A stretch of DNA of 32,696 nt from REDI01 sp038123735 (GTDB lineage: Bacteria; Myxococcota_A; UBA796; GCA-2862545). Every line of letters begins with the position of its first letter. Position 1 is the stretch's first letter. A program made the position numbers and the translations under genes. The notes beneath the pieces were generated by a model. That model was not told where the DNA came from. It ran no database searches and was given only the letters and a program-made list of their open reading frames with translations. Location of the stretch: contig JAYPAP010000028.1 in NCBI GenBank assembly GCA_038123735.1, positions 1 to 32,696 on the forward strand, read 5' to 3'. Below, piece after piece: positions 26,041 to 32,696 of the stretch.

Positions 26041-26825
26041 TCACTGCCGAAAACGTCCTCAAGACGCGTCATAAAGGCGGGCATGGCGAGCGTCCAGCGG
26101 GGGGTCACCCACTGCTTCTCCCCTTCCATGCAATCCGCGTCAGACCAGTCCAGAACAACCGCGTGAACCGATTGGCTCGCCCGACGTTCGAGCTGCCAGT
26201 CCACACCACCTGGGCCCGCGACTCGGGTGCGATCTACGATCACCACCAGATACCCCTCGCCTCCCCACGCTTCGAGCGCCCGTTCCGCCATGCGAGAGTC
26301 GGACCAACTCCGGGCACGTGCCACGCGAGCTGCCATGCTCCCGGTCAGTGTCCCATCGGAGATCGACTGCAAGCGCTCCGCGTATCCCTCAGGAACCGAG
26401 CCAACCTCCGCTCCGCGTGGGGGGATTTCATCTCCCCCGAGCGCCGTCAGCTGAACCCCACCCGCCACATCCGTGAGCCCCATGGTGAGCACACCTCGAT
26501 AGCCCGCACTTGACCATGGCCAGTGCGCACTCCACTGCACCGTCTCATCCAGCGCGCCTAAATCCGGCGCATCCGCGACCATCCCCTGAAGTGCACCTTG
26601 ATAGTCTTGATGAATCGCTTGGAGCCCGACGGTTACTCGATCACGCCCTCTCAGCGCCCGCACCAGCTTGTAGGCACGCCTGAGGTCATCGGGTTCGCCA
26701 GGGGTTTCCCCAAGGACGAGGATGGCCGGAGCAGGTACGGCAGCCAAGTCGGTCAAGCCTACAGCCTGGCAATCCGTTGGGGCACTAAAGGCGACAGCGT
26801 GGAGAAGCGACAGGAGTAAAGGCAT
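26010..26825 (-). CDS. ChaN-like (Tiki/EreA superfamily) exported protein with altered motif residues
   Basis: The product is 271 residues from an ATG with GAGG upstream, and a signal peptide (MPLLLSLLHAVAFSAPTDC). The ChaN layout is recognisable: ILVLGETPGEPDDL (35-48), RDRVTVGLQAIHQDYQGAL (61-79), then ALDETVQWSAHWPWSSAGYR (91-110), matching the usual GExH, GLE and W-x-W-x-x-Y-R regions. The His of GExH is Pro here (GETP, 39-42), and the Glu of GLE is Gln69, so metal-dependent hydrolysis is doubtful. ChaN itself binds heme at the envelope; Tiki and EreA relatives are hydrolases. The C-terminal part is not typical and ends in a Ser-rich tail encoded over the TPR gene. Function unknown. Confidence 0.65.
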   Translation of the reverse strand: MPLLLSLLHAVAFSAPTDCQAVGLTDLAAVPAPAILVLGETPGEPDDLRRAYKLVRALRGRDRVTVGLQAIHQDYQGALQGMVADAPDLGALDETVQWSAHWPWSSAGYRGVLTMGLTDVAGGVQLTALGGDEIPPRGAEVGSVPEGYAERLQSISDGTLTGSMAARVARARSWSDSRMAERALEAWGGEGYLVVIVDRTRVAGPGGVDWQLERRASQSVHAVVLDWSDADCMEGEKQWVTPRWTLAMPAFMTRLEDVFGSDQTSSSSARP

Positions 26826-26960
26826 TCAGACCTCAATACATAGCTACACTTTAAGCGGATCATGTAATCCTGCAACAGAGGATGTCTGCCAACCATCCCA
26901 CCGCGCCTCATCCGCTGTAAGCAAGATGTACGGCCGCGGGGTCGCTCGCGTGGTACAGTA

Positions 26961-27236
26961 ATGANNNNNNNNNNCGTTTGCCCAATGGTTACACCAGGTA
27001 CACCTCCAATTCCACACGTCGGCGGTCCGGTCTCGATGGGATGTCCGACCGTGCTCGTCGGTAGCATGCCGGCAGCACGCGTGGGTGACATGGCGGTCTG
27101 CGTGGGTCCGCCGGATACGATCGCGATGGGCTCGGTCACCGTGATGGTGGGCGGGATGCCGGCCGCGACCCTCGGCTCGAGTACCGCCCATGGGGGCTCC
27201 GTAGTTCTTGGCCTACCCACTGTGTTGATCGGCTGA
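26961..27236 (+). CDS. PAAR-repeat protein, N-terminus lost in an assembly gap
   Basis: Three PAAR-type repeats are visible: VCPMVTPGTPPIPHVGGPV, then GCPTVLVGSMPAARVGDMAV, then GSVTVMVGGMPAATLG ending SVVLGLPTVLIG. PAAR proteins cap the VgrG spike of type VI secretion systems and related contractile devices; here no VgrG, Hcp or sheath gene is near. The ATG at 26961 is followed by one base and then ten N. Typical relatives have a short M-x-AAR-x-GD-x-H segment before VCPM, so about six to ten codons are probably missing and the true gap is likely longer than ten bases. It ends immediately before the stop of the convergent lipoprotein gene. Confidence 0.85.
   Translation: MXXXXVCPMVTPGTPPIPHVGGPVSMGCPTVLVGSMPAARVGDMAVCVGPPDTIAMGSVTVMVGGMPAATLGSSTAHGGSVVLGLPTVLIG
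26965..26974. other. Assembly gap (ten N) in the start of the PAAR gene
   Basis: Ten consecutive N directly follow ATGA at 26961. The run has the same length as the one at 18442 and marks missing sequence of unknown length. Confidence 0.95.
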
Positions 27237-27728
27237 CTACGTCCCCTCGTCGCACTCGGAAAACTGCGGATCGATGATCATGCCGCCGGTGAGGGACTCC
27301 ACGCCCTCCCCACGGGTGTCGGTAAGTTGCGCCCGAACATCCAACCATTTCTCGTGAAGCGGGCAGTGGTCGTCGACGTCGAAGATCAAGAATGTATTGT
27401 ACGACTCGAGGAATCCGGTCTCTTCTGAACACCGAAAAGTCAACCAAGCGCCTTGGTTTTCCGCGACCTTTTCCCCCGAAATTAGCCCCACTAAGTCCCC
27501 GGTGACCACCTCGGTGGCATCCAAGCCAAGCGCTGACAAGCCCACCAGCACATGCCATCCTCCTTGCGGACCATGGACCAAGGGCCACTCAGGCATCTCG
27601 GAGTCCAGCCCTACAAACTGTGTCTCTCCTGTTCCGACCTCAAGGACCGGCGTTCCCGTCCGCCGGCAATCACCACAAGCGGCCAGTGCCACTACCATCC
27701 CGAATGTGCCGACCAGCCACAGCCTCAC
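27237..27728 (-). CDS. Lipoprotein with a GGWHV motif
   Basis: The product is 163 residues. GTG 27728 has GGGGGAGG five bases upstream and gives MRLWLVGTFGMVVALAAC (lipid Cys18); a TTG at 27743 would start inside that ribosome site. The mature part is a beta-sandwich-like protein containing GPQGGWHVLVGLSALGLDA, FRCSEETGFLESYN, FDVDDHCPLHEKWLDVRAQ and a C-terminus MIIDPQFSECDEGT. Similar GGWHV lipoproteins are common in Myxococcota (recollection). Function unknown. Its TAG abuts the TGA of the PAAR gene. Confidence 0.75.
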   Translation of the reverse strand: MRLWLVGTFGMVVALAACGDCRRTGTPVLEVGTGETQFVGLDSEMPEWPLVHGPQGGWHVLVGLSALGLDATEVVTGDLVGLISGEKVAENQGAWLTFRCSEETGFLESYNTFLIFDVDDHCPLHEKWLDVRAQLTDTRGEGVESLTGGMIIDPQFSECDEGT

Positions 27729-27733
27729 GACAG

Positions 27734-27741
27734 CCTCCCCC
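27734..27741 (-). promoter_or_regulatory. Ribosome binding site setting the GTG start of the GGWHV lipoprotein
   Basis: GGGGGAGG on the minus strand lies five bases before GTG 27728. It overlaps the alternative upstream TTG at 27743 and so decides in favour of the GTG. Confidence 0.65.
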
Positions 27742-27789
27742 AACAGGATATCGGGTCGTAGCTCGATTGGGTGGGCTTTGGAGAATTCG

Positions 27790-28296
27790 ATGGTGTGGAG
27801 AACACTCGCGCTCGCAGCGTTGCTCAGCTGCAGCTCCTATCGCGATGTGGAGCATGACAACGGATGGGCAGGCATCGAACTGGCTAAGGCGGTTTCTGAC
27901 TACCCAACCATGACCGAGCTACGCGCGAAAGACGCCCGCGGCGATGCGATCTACACCCGCCCTGAAGAGCAGGCCCGCTGGGGCAAGGCCAAGATATCCG
28001 TCCGATATTTCGCCTGGAACGATGTGATTTGGCAAATCCAAATTCAGAGTGGCAGTAGTCGAAAGCTCCTCGACGCCATCGAAGCCGAGTACGGAACTCC
28101 ATCATTCAAAAAACCCTGGCACTGGGAAGGGCCGACCGTGCGCATGAAGTTCCAAGGCAATGAGCACGACTCCCTCGCCGTCGCCACCATCACCCACAAA
28201 CCCACAGAGCAGGCAAGAGAGGCTGCAAAGCCGAAGCCCACTCCTCGACCACCCCCTCCAGTCACCGATACCGATACGCCCGCGCCGCGGCCCTAA
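27790..28296 (+). CDS. Lipoprotein with a proline-rich C-terminal tail
   Basis: The product is 168 residues. ATG 27790 has GGAGA six bases upstream and starts MVWRTLALAALLSC (lipid Cys14); the long open frame before it is antisense to the previous lipoprotein gene and is rejected. The folded part (about 20-140) has strands ISVRYFAWNDVIWQIQIQS and helix RKLLDAIEAEYGTPSF, followed by WEGPTVRMKFQGNEHDSLAV. This layout (strand, strand, LxxxYG helix, strand) is common in small lipoproteins that compare signal versus substrate. The last 30 residues are Lys/Pro/Thr-rich (PTPRPPPPVTDTDTPAPRP). Function unknown. Its stop abuts the stop of the EAL protein gene. Confidence 0.75.
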   Translation: MVWRTLALAALLSCSSYRDVEHDNGWAGIELAKAVSDYPTMTELRAKDARGDAIYTRPEEQARWGKAKISVRYFAWNDVIWQIQIQSGSSRKLLDAIEAEYGTPSFKKPWHWEGPTVRMKFQGNEHDSLAVATITHKPTEQAREAAKPKPTPRPPPPVTDTDTPAPRP

Positions 28297-29988
28297 CTAC
28301 CGATAGACGGCGTGCGTCGTCACATTTCCGATCAACTGAAAGGCCTTCGCCTCCTCGACCGCCCGGCTGAAAAGATACCCTTGCCCGCTGCAGCGCCCCA
28401 TCGAACACACGATGGCTACTTGGCCCTCGGTCTCGATCCCTTCAGCCGTCACGGACAAGCCCATCTCGTGCGCCATGCGTGAGACGGTGCGTACGACCGC
28501 GAGACTCTTGATGTCCTGCTCGCATTTGCTGACGAATTCCCGATCGATCTTTAAGGCATCTACCGGCAAATTGACCAGGTTAGACAGAGACGACCACCCG
28601 GTTCCAAAGTCATCGATATGAAGCTGACATCCCAGCTCCCGAAGTCCCGACAACACCGAGGCTTGGTCTCCGGGCCGCTCGAGCAGCGCGGTCTCAGTGA
28701 GCTCCAGGTTGATATGCCCCCTGGCCCGCGGATACCTCAAGAGTATCGCATCGATCTGCTGAACCAAGTCTGCCTGGCGAAACTGCGCCGCCGACAAGTT
28801 GATATTCATCCGAATATTGGCCCCTACAACTGTGCTCCGCCAGGCGTGAAGCACCCGGCACGCCTCCTCGATAACCCAGCTTCCCAAGGGGACAATTAGA
28901 CCCGTCTCCTCCGCCAAGGGGATGAAGAGCCCCGGAGAGACATTGCCCACCATCGGGTCGTTCCACCGCGCTAAGGCCTCAAACGCGACGATCTCCCGGC
29001 TTGGAAGCTGCACGATCGGCTGAAAGTGCAGCTCGATATCCCTCTCCCGAATCGCCTTTCTCAGTCGAGATTCCATGGTGAGACGCTCGACCGGTCGTGT
29101 CGCGTCGGCCACGAAGGGCGACCATCGGTTACCGCCCCCTTCCTTTGCTCGCATCAGCGCGAGCTCCGCATCCCGCACCGCAAGCGCCGGTTCTCGAGTG
29201 GCATCCTCCAATCGAACCAGACCGATACTCACCCCTGGAGCCACCTCGTGGTCTCCCAGAGTCATCGGTCGCGCCAGCGTGGTCACAATCGCCGTAGCCA
29301 AGGTCTCTGGGTCAACCTGATTGTCCGAGAGCAAGATCCCAAACTGATCAGCCCCCACCCTGGCTACAAATGCGTGCTCCGGTAAGGTCTCGCGCAACCG
29401 TTCTGCCAGCATGGTGAGGAGTCGGTCGCCGGCCTGAGAGCCCAGAGCTCGATTAATGGAGCGGAATCGATCAATATCCACGACCAACAACGCGCCTTCA
29501 GGATTCTTCGACGATAACGATGGCGCAAGCACCGACAGCAATGCCCCACGATCGGCAAGACCCGTGAGCGGATCCCGATGCGCAAGACCAATCTGTGGCT
29601 GACTCTGGTCGCCGTCTATGTCAAACCATGCGCCCACCAAGACTTCAGCCCGGCCAAGTACATCTTTTCGGGAGCGTGCGAGGGCCCTCACATATCGCCA
29701 GCCTAGATAGGGGTGATGACGGCGGTGCGACAGATCCGCATCCCCCGGCTCTCCAACGATGTGATTCCGAATCGCGCGCCGCACCCGGCGGGTATCATCA
29801 GGGTGGATGGCGTCCAGCAGCGCATGACCATCCATGGCTGCGCCAGGATGTAGTCCCCAAGACCTTAATGCCTCATCCGAGCCATACAGACGAACCTCAT
29901 CGGTATACAGATCCCACTCGAATGACACGGCCTGCGTGGCCGAGGCGACCAGACGAAAGAGATCGGTGCTCGGCACTGCATCACTCAT
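28297..29988 (-). CDS. PAS-GGDEF-EAL protein, probable c-di-GMP phosphodiesterase with degenerate GGDEF
   Basis: The product is 563 residues from ATG 29988 with GGAGG upstream. A PAS_3-type domain (about 12-125) is followed by a GGDEF domain (about 133-295) and an EAL domain (about 305-555). The GGDEF signature is GADQF (212-216) and the RxxD inhibitory site is absent, so cyclase activity is unlikely. The EAL domain keeps its catalytic set: Glu337 in EAL, Asn397 in NINLS, Glu429 in LELTE, Asp459-Asp460 in IDDFGTG, Lys480 in LKIDREFV and Glu516 in AEGIE, with GQGYLFSRA at the end. It should hydrolyse c-di-GMP in the cytoplasm, with the PAS domain sensing and the GGDEF domain possibly binding GTP. 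No membrane segment is present. Confidence 0.93.
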   Translation of the reverse strand: MSDAVPSTDLFRLVASATQAVSFEWDLYTDEVRLYGSDEALRSWGLHPGAAMDGHALLDAIHPDDTRRVRRAIRNHIVGEPGDADLSHRRHHPYLGWRYVRALARSRKDVLGRAEVLVGAWFDIDGDQSQPQIGLAHRDPLTGLADRGALLSVLAPSLSSKNPEGALLVVDIDRFRSINRALGSQAGDRLLTMLAERLRETLPEHAFVARVGADQFGILLSDNQVDPETLATAIVTTLARPMTLGDHEVAPGVSIGLVRLEDATREPALAVRDAELALMRAKEGGGNRWSPFVADATRPVERLTMESRLRKAIRERDIELHFQPIVQLPSREIVAFEALARWNDPMVGNVSPGLFIPLAEETGLIVPLGSWVIEEACRVLHAWRSTVVGANIRMNINLSAAQFRQADLVQQIDAILLRYPRARGHINLELTETALLERPGDQASVLSGLRELGCQLHIDDFGTGWSSLSNLVNLPVDALKIDREFVSKCEQDIKSLAVVRTVSRMAHEMGLSVTAEGIETEGQVAIVCSMGRCSGQGYLFSRAVEEAKAFQLIGNVTTHAVYR

Positions 29989-30089
29989 GGGCTCGACACC
30001 TCCTACGTCCGCCCACCCTACGACATCGGCCGCCTCGATGACACTATTGAGAACCCAATGAGAGCGGTTACGGCGAACGAGGAGGGATC

Positions 30090-30779
30090 ATGGCGGACTT
30101 AGATGAACTGATCGCAATGGGTGAACAAGGCGCACCCCTCGCCATCGTTCCCGCGTTGAGCGCGCTCGCGATTACCGTGATCTGGGCGATCTTCGGATGG
30201 GGCTGGTTTGATGTCAGCTTCACACCCTGGATGATCGGCGCGTTTCCGATGGCCATCATCATCGCTTGGGGGGCCCGCTCCCAAGATGCGCGGGCTCACG
30301 CGAACCTCGCGCTGGTACATCGGTTTGTAACCCTCGTCCAAAGCCAAACGTACAAAGATGAAGAAGCCAAAACCTGGCGAGACATCTGCCTCATCGCCAG
30401 CCGAACTCTGGTCCACCGCACCGTCCGCGACTCCCATCTGGAGGCCTCGGAGATCGAGGGTCCTCCCCCCGGTGTGAGCGCTTTCGACCATGCCTCTCAG
30501 CGGGCACCCGACCATATGAGTGGCCCCATTCAGGCCCTGCACGGCCTGATGCTCGAGTCCGCCCACATCCGTCAAAGCAGAGAAATCCCCGTTTTTGGAT
30601 GTCTTACGCTATACCTGGCGACCCTGCCCATCGGATTGGTGACCACGACAGGATGGTGGACGGCTCCAGTTGTGGCAGGTCTCTCCTTGCTCTTCGCGCT
30701 CATCCCCGTACACAGCAAGTCCAGCGCCGAGGCTCAGGCCCGAATGGCAGACCAGCTCGTGGACCTCACCACGCGCTAA
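30090..30779 (+). CDS. Integral membrane protein of unknown function
   Basis: The product is 229 residues from ATG 30090 with GAGGAGGG five bases upstream. Two membrane helices near the N-terminus (about 15-40 and 45-62) and two near the C-terminus (about 170-190 and 192-210) flank a central soluble helical domain (63-168) that carries many His (LVHRFVTLVQSQTYKDEE, then RTLVHRTVRDSHLEASE). The topology suggests a cytoplasmic loop anchored at both ends. No family is recognised. Its TAA overlaps the TAG of the convergent gene. Confidence 0.75.
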   Translation: MADLDELIAMGEQGAPLAIVPALSALAITVIWAIFGWGWFDVSFTPWMIGAFPMAIIIAWGARSQDARAHANLALVHRFVTLVQSQTYKDEEAKTWRDICLIASRTLVHRTVRDSHLEASEIEGPPPGVSAFDHASQRAPDHMSGPIQALHGLMLESAHIRQSREIPVFGCLTLYLATLPIGLVTTTGWWTAPVVAGLSLLFALIPVHSKSSAEAQARMADQLVDLTTR

Positions 30780-31369
30780 AATCCCACGCCAGCGGTGATC
30801 AGGAGGAATGGGACCGCATTCCCGCCGTATCCGATAACACTGGGAGCACCCGGGACATAGGCCACCCCCACGTTGGCGTCCACGACTGCAAACGCACGCT
30901 CGTCGAACCAATAGCGCCCACTCGCACTCGCTGAGACCTCCGGCCCCGCTGCCTCAACGGCTCCAGGACCCGGGTCATCCAGGACAAAACCAGGCCGATC
31001 GGCCGTTCGCTGGACCTCGGCAAGGCCCGCACCGATCACGAGGGCGCCACTCCAGCGCTCCCGCTGTTCACGCCACACCGCAGCGCGTGCGCGAAAGTGA
31101 GCAAGGTCGGGAACCGGCGCATTGTGCAGAAAGCCTGCGCCATTACCACAGGCCTCGAAGCTCACGCGCTCCAGCGGGCGCAACTCCGCGCAAATATAGG
31201 GATGGTCCGCCGGCCCGACCGTCGACAACCCGCTTCGAATCTCGAATACAGAGTATCCGGCCACCGGAGCTGGACGGAACACCTCCGTCTCGACACGCAC
31301 ACCCTCGGCGGCCTCCGCTGAGAGGGAGGTGAGAAGCATGGAACCAACAATGGCATAGGCACAGCGCAC
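30776..31369 (-). CDS. Exported, possibly outer-membrane-associated beta-rich protein
   Basis: The product is 197 residues. GTG 31369 gives a full signal peptide (MRCAYAIVGSMLLTSLSAEA, cut before AEG). ATG 31339 would leave only half of it, and the longer open frame from 31582 is antisense to the patatin gene. The mature part has alternating strands with aromatic ends: GYSVFEIRSGLSTVG, RERWSGALVIGAGLAEVQR, PEVSASASGRYWFDERAFAV, and a final FLLITAGVGF whose terminal Phe fits an outer membrane barrel signal. Two Cys (in YICAELR and FEACGNG) may pair. Function unknown. It diverges from the patatin gene with 51 bases between the starts. Confidence 0.68.
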   Translation of the reverse strand: MRCAYAIVGSMLLTSLSAEAAEGVRVETEVFRPAPVAGYSVFEIRSGLSTVGPADHPYICAELRPLERVSFEACGNGAGFLHNAPVPDLAHFRARAAVWREQRERWSGALVIGAGLAEVQRTADRPGFVLDDPGPGAVEAAGPEVSASASGRYWFDERAFAVVDANVGVAYVPGAPSVIGYGGNAVPFLLITAGVGF

Positions 31370-31407
31370 GTTTTTCCGTAACGTATCTTGAACGAACGCC
31401 CATCGAT

Positions 31408-31414
31408 AGGAGGA
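31408..31414 (+). promoter_or_regulatory. Ribosome binding site setting the GTG start of the patatin-like gene
   Basis: AGGAGGA lies six to seven bases before GTG 31421 and inside the alternative reading that would start with TTG at 31388. It favours the GTG. Confidence 0.8.
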
Positions 31415-31420
31415 CGAACG

Positions 31421-32581
31421 GTGAGCGGGCTCGGAATGGTCATCGCTGGAGGGGCGGCCCGGGGCGCTTGGCAAGCTGGGGTCTTGCGCTTCATCTACCA
31501 GGAATTGCCAGCGCAAATCGGCTTTGCTCCATGGCCCTCGGTCGTGAGCGGCAATAGTGTTGGGGCGCTGAACGGGGTCCATGTTGCGGCTCGGTCCAGG
31601 TCGAGTCTCGCCCGCCTGGGCGCGGTGTGGAACCGGATGCAGATCGACCAGGTCTACCGCATCTCACCGGGAGAGCTCGCGTCTCATCTATATAATGGTC
31701 TTTGGCAGTCGGGGCCGTTCTCCTTATTGGATGTCCGGCCACTCTACCGCCTGGTGCACCACATGTATCCGGAAGCCGAGCTCCGAGAGGCGATCGCGTT
31801 TGGCGATACCCGAGCCTTTATGGTCACAGCGACCGAGCTCGACACCGGGAGGGCAACCGTCTTTCTCGATACCCACGACCCCGGGCTCTGGCTCGATAGC
31901 GGTCCGCGGCGCCATGTGGTTCGCGGCCAGGTCACTCACAGGCACTGTCTTGCGAGTTCCGCGCTGCCGATGCTCTTCCGGCCAGTCAAGGTCAACGGCC
32001 GGTATTACGTCGATGGGATGCTGCGGCAAAACACGCCGATTCGTCCGGTTATCCAAGCTGGAATGTCCCACATAATGGTGATTGGTATCGATCAGCAGCG
32101 CCATCACACCTCTCTCACCAAGTCGGCATCGCCAACCCTGTCATTGATCGCCGGCAAGACCCTCCATACGCTGCTCATGGATCCGATCGACCGTGAGCTC
32201 AGGTCGGTGCAGAAATTCAACGCACTGGTTCGCTGGGGGGTTGAACGGTACGGACCTGAGTTTGAGAGCGCTCTTTTCGCGGACCATCACATCAGGGATG
32301 TGCGCGTGATGCGGATCAGTCCTTCGGAAGACCTCGGGGCCATCGCCATTCAGTCTTACCAAAAGCAACCTCCATCCGCCCCCTTCGCCACCCGGCAATT
32401 CCTGAGCCTCCTCGCCGACCCCTCCAATGTCGGAGAATCGGACCTTCTTTCCTACCTACTCTTTGATCGAAGCTACACCGCCACGATCGAAGCCCTCGGT
32501 TACGAGGACGCCAAGCGCAATGCCGAACGCATCGCCAGCTTCGTGATCGATGCTCGCGAACAACAGCAAAGAGAACCATAA
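31421..32581 (+). CDS. Patatin-like phospholipase
   Basis: The product is 386 residues from GTG 31421. The patatin catalytic set is complete: oxyanion-hole GGAARGAW (10-17), nucleophile elbow GNSVG (Ser46) and the dyad Asp in VDGMLRQNTP (Asp198). The domain (about 4-215) starts within a few residues of the N-terminus, without a signal peptide. A C-terminal extension of about 170 residues (helical, with ERYGPEFESALFADHHIRD and the EALGYEDAKRN end) is not part of the core. It should hydrolyse phospholipid or other acyl esters at the cytoplasmic membrane face. Alternatively it could be an exported toxin-like enzyme, but no secretion context is visible. An MBL-fold gene starts two bases after its stop. 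Confidence 0.92.
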   Translation: MSGLGMVIAGGAARGAWQAGVLRFIYQELPAQIGFAPWPSVVSGNSVGALNGVHVAARSRSSLARLGAVWNRMQIDQVYRISPGELASHLYNGLWQSGPFSLLDVRPLYRLVHHMYPEAELREAIAFGDTRAFMVTATELDTGRATVFLDTHDPGLWLDSGPRRHVVRGQVTHRHCLASSALPMLFRPVKVNGRYYVDGMLRQNTPIRPVIQAGMSHIMVIGIDQQRHHTSLTKSASPTLSLIAGKTLHTLLMDPIDRELRSVQKFNALVRWGVERYGPEFESALFADHHIRDVRVMRISPSEDLGAIAIQSYQKQPPSAPFATRQFLSLLADPSNVGESDLLSYLLFDRSYTATIEALGYEDAKRNAERIASFVIDAREQQQREP

Positions 32582-32583
32582 CC

Positions 32584-32696
32584 ATGTTCAAACGCGTACA
32601 GACCATCGATTGCGACTACACGGATCGACCAGAGATCGCCGCGGCGTACCTCATCGAGGATGCGGGAGAAGTGGCATTCATCGAAACGAATACGGC
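32584..32696 (+). CDS. MBL-fold metallo-hydrolase, N-terminal part, truncated by window edge
   Basis: The first 37 codons start at ATG 32584, two bases after the TAA of the patatin gene. The visible residues (MFKRVQTIDCDYTDRPEIAA, then AYLIEDAGEVAFIETNTA) match the N-terminal strands of metallo-beta-lactamase-fold hydrolases, in which this region precedes the HxHxDH zinc site that lies outside the window. The tight spacing indicates co-translation with the patatin-like protein. Confidence 0.8.
   Translation, partial: MFKRVQTIDCDYTDRPEIAAAYLIEDAGEVAFIETNT

Noticed and set aside
26759..27220. Minus-strand frames running through the N gap
   Set aside because: They are antisense to the PAAR repeats and depend on undetermined bases.
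27397..27789. Upstream extension of the Pro-rich lipoprotein
   Set aside because: It is antisense to the GGWHV lipoprotein gene and would bury the signal sequence.

Overview
The window reads as a chromosomal segment of a GC-rich (roughly 60% by eye) gram-negative bacterium, most likely Myxococcota or a close relative, from a draft or metagenome assembly. Supporting signs are a MYXO-CTERM-type sorting tail on the protein at 8862-9752, a transmembrane eukaryotic-type Ser/Thr kinase, an MXAN_0977/MbnH-type di-heme enzyme, a long single-chain PurL, and about ten lipoproteins among 36 genes. Two runs of exactly ten N (18442-18451 and 26965-26974) are scaffold gaps, and each interrupts a gene. I found no tRNA, rRNA, insertion sequence, phage or CRISPR array.

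Layout. At 1-4657 lie a truncated beta-propeller protein, a four-helix membrane protein and a redox cluster. The cluster holds an SO2930-like diheme cytochrome lipoprotein, an MbnH/MauG-family di-heme enzyme, and a Trp-rich lipoprotein with an Asp-Thr repeat encoded immediately upstream of the enzyme. An ACT-domain protein and a Cys-rich lipoprotein follow. At 4804-9752 (+ strand) are a glutathione S-transferase, an FAH-family hydrolase, an S15/CocE-like hydrolase lipoprotein and the MYXO-CTERM protein, the last preceded by a good sigma-54 promoter match. At 9749-16517 are purL, a MaoC-like hot-dog protein, an SRPBCC-like exported protein coupled to a DUF429 protein, a DUF6435-like small protein and a GNAT acetyltransferase.

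At 16514-23435 seven minus-strand genes form a probable operon: a predicted beta-barrel, a lipoprotein, a DUF2254 membrane protein, a cytochrome P460-like lipoprotein, another lipoprotein, the Ser/Thr kinase and a large exported protein. Two junctions are TTGA stop/start overlaps and one is a 22-base overlap, so envelope proteins and a kinase appear to be made together. At 23589-32696 are a TlpA-like thioredoxin lipoprotein, a TPR protein overlapping a degenerate ChaN-like protein tail to tail, an orphan PAAR protein, more lipoproteins, a PAS-GGDEF-EAL protein with a degenerate GGDEF motif, a membrane protein, and a patatin-like phospholipase followed by the start of an MBL-fold hydrolase.

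Genes are packed tightly. Of eleven convergent pairs, six share a 4-base YTAR stop overlap (mostly CTAG) and two more abut exactly. Several same-strand junctions use TTG or GTG starts fused to the upstream stop codon. The most promising biology is the di-heme enzyme with its coupled Trp-rich lipoprotein, which sits where MbnP would normally be but does not look like MbnP.
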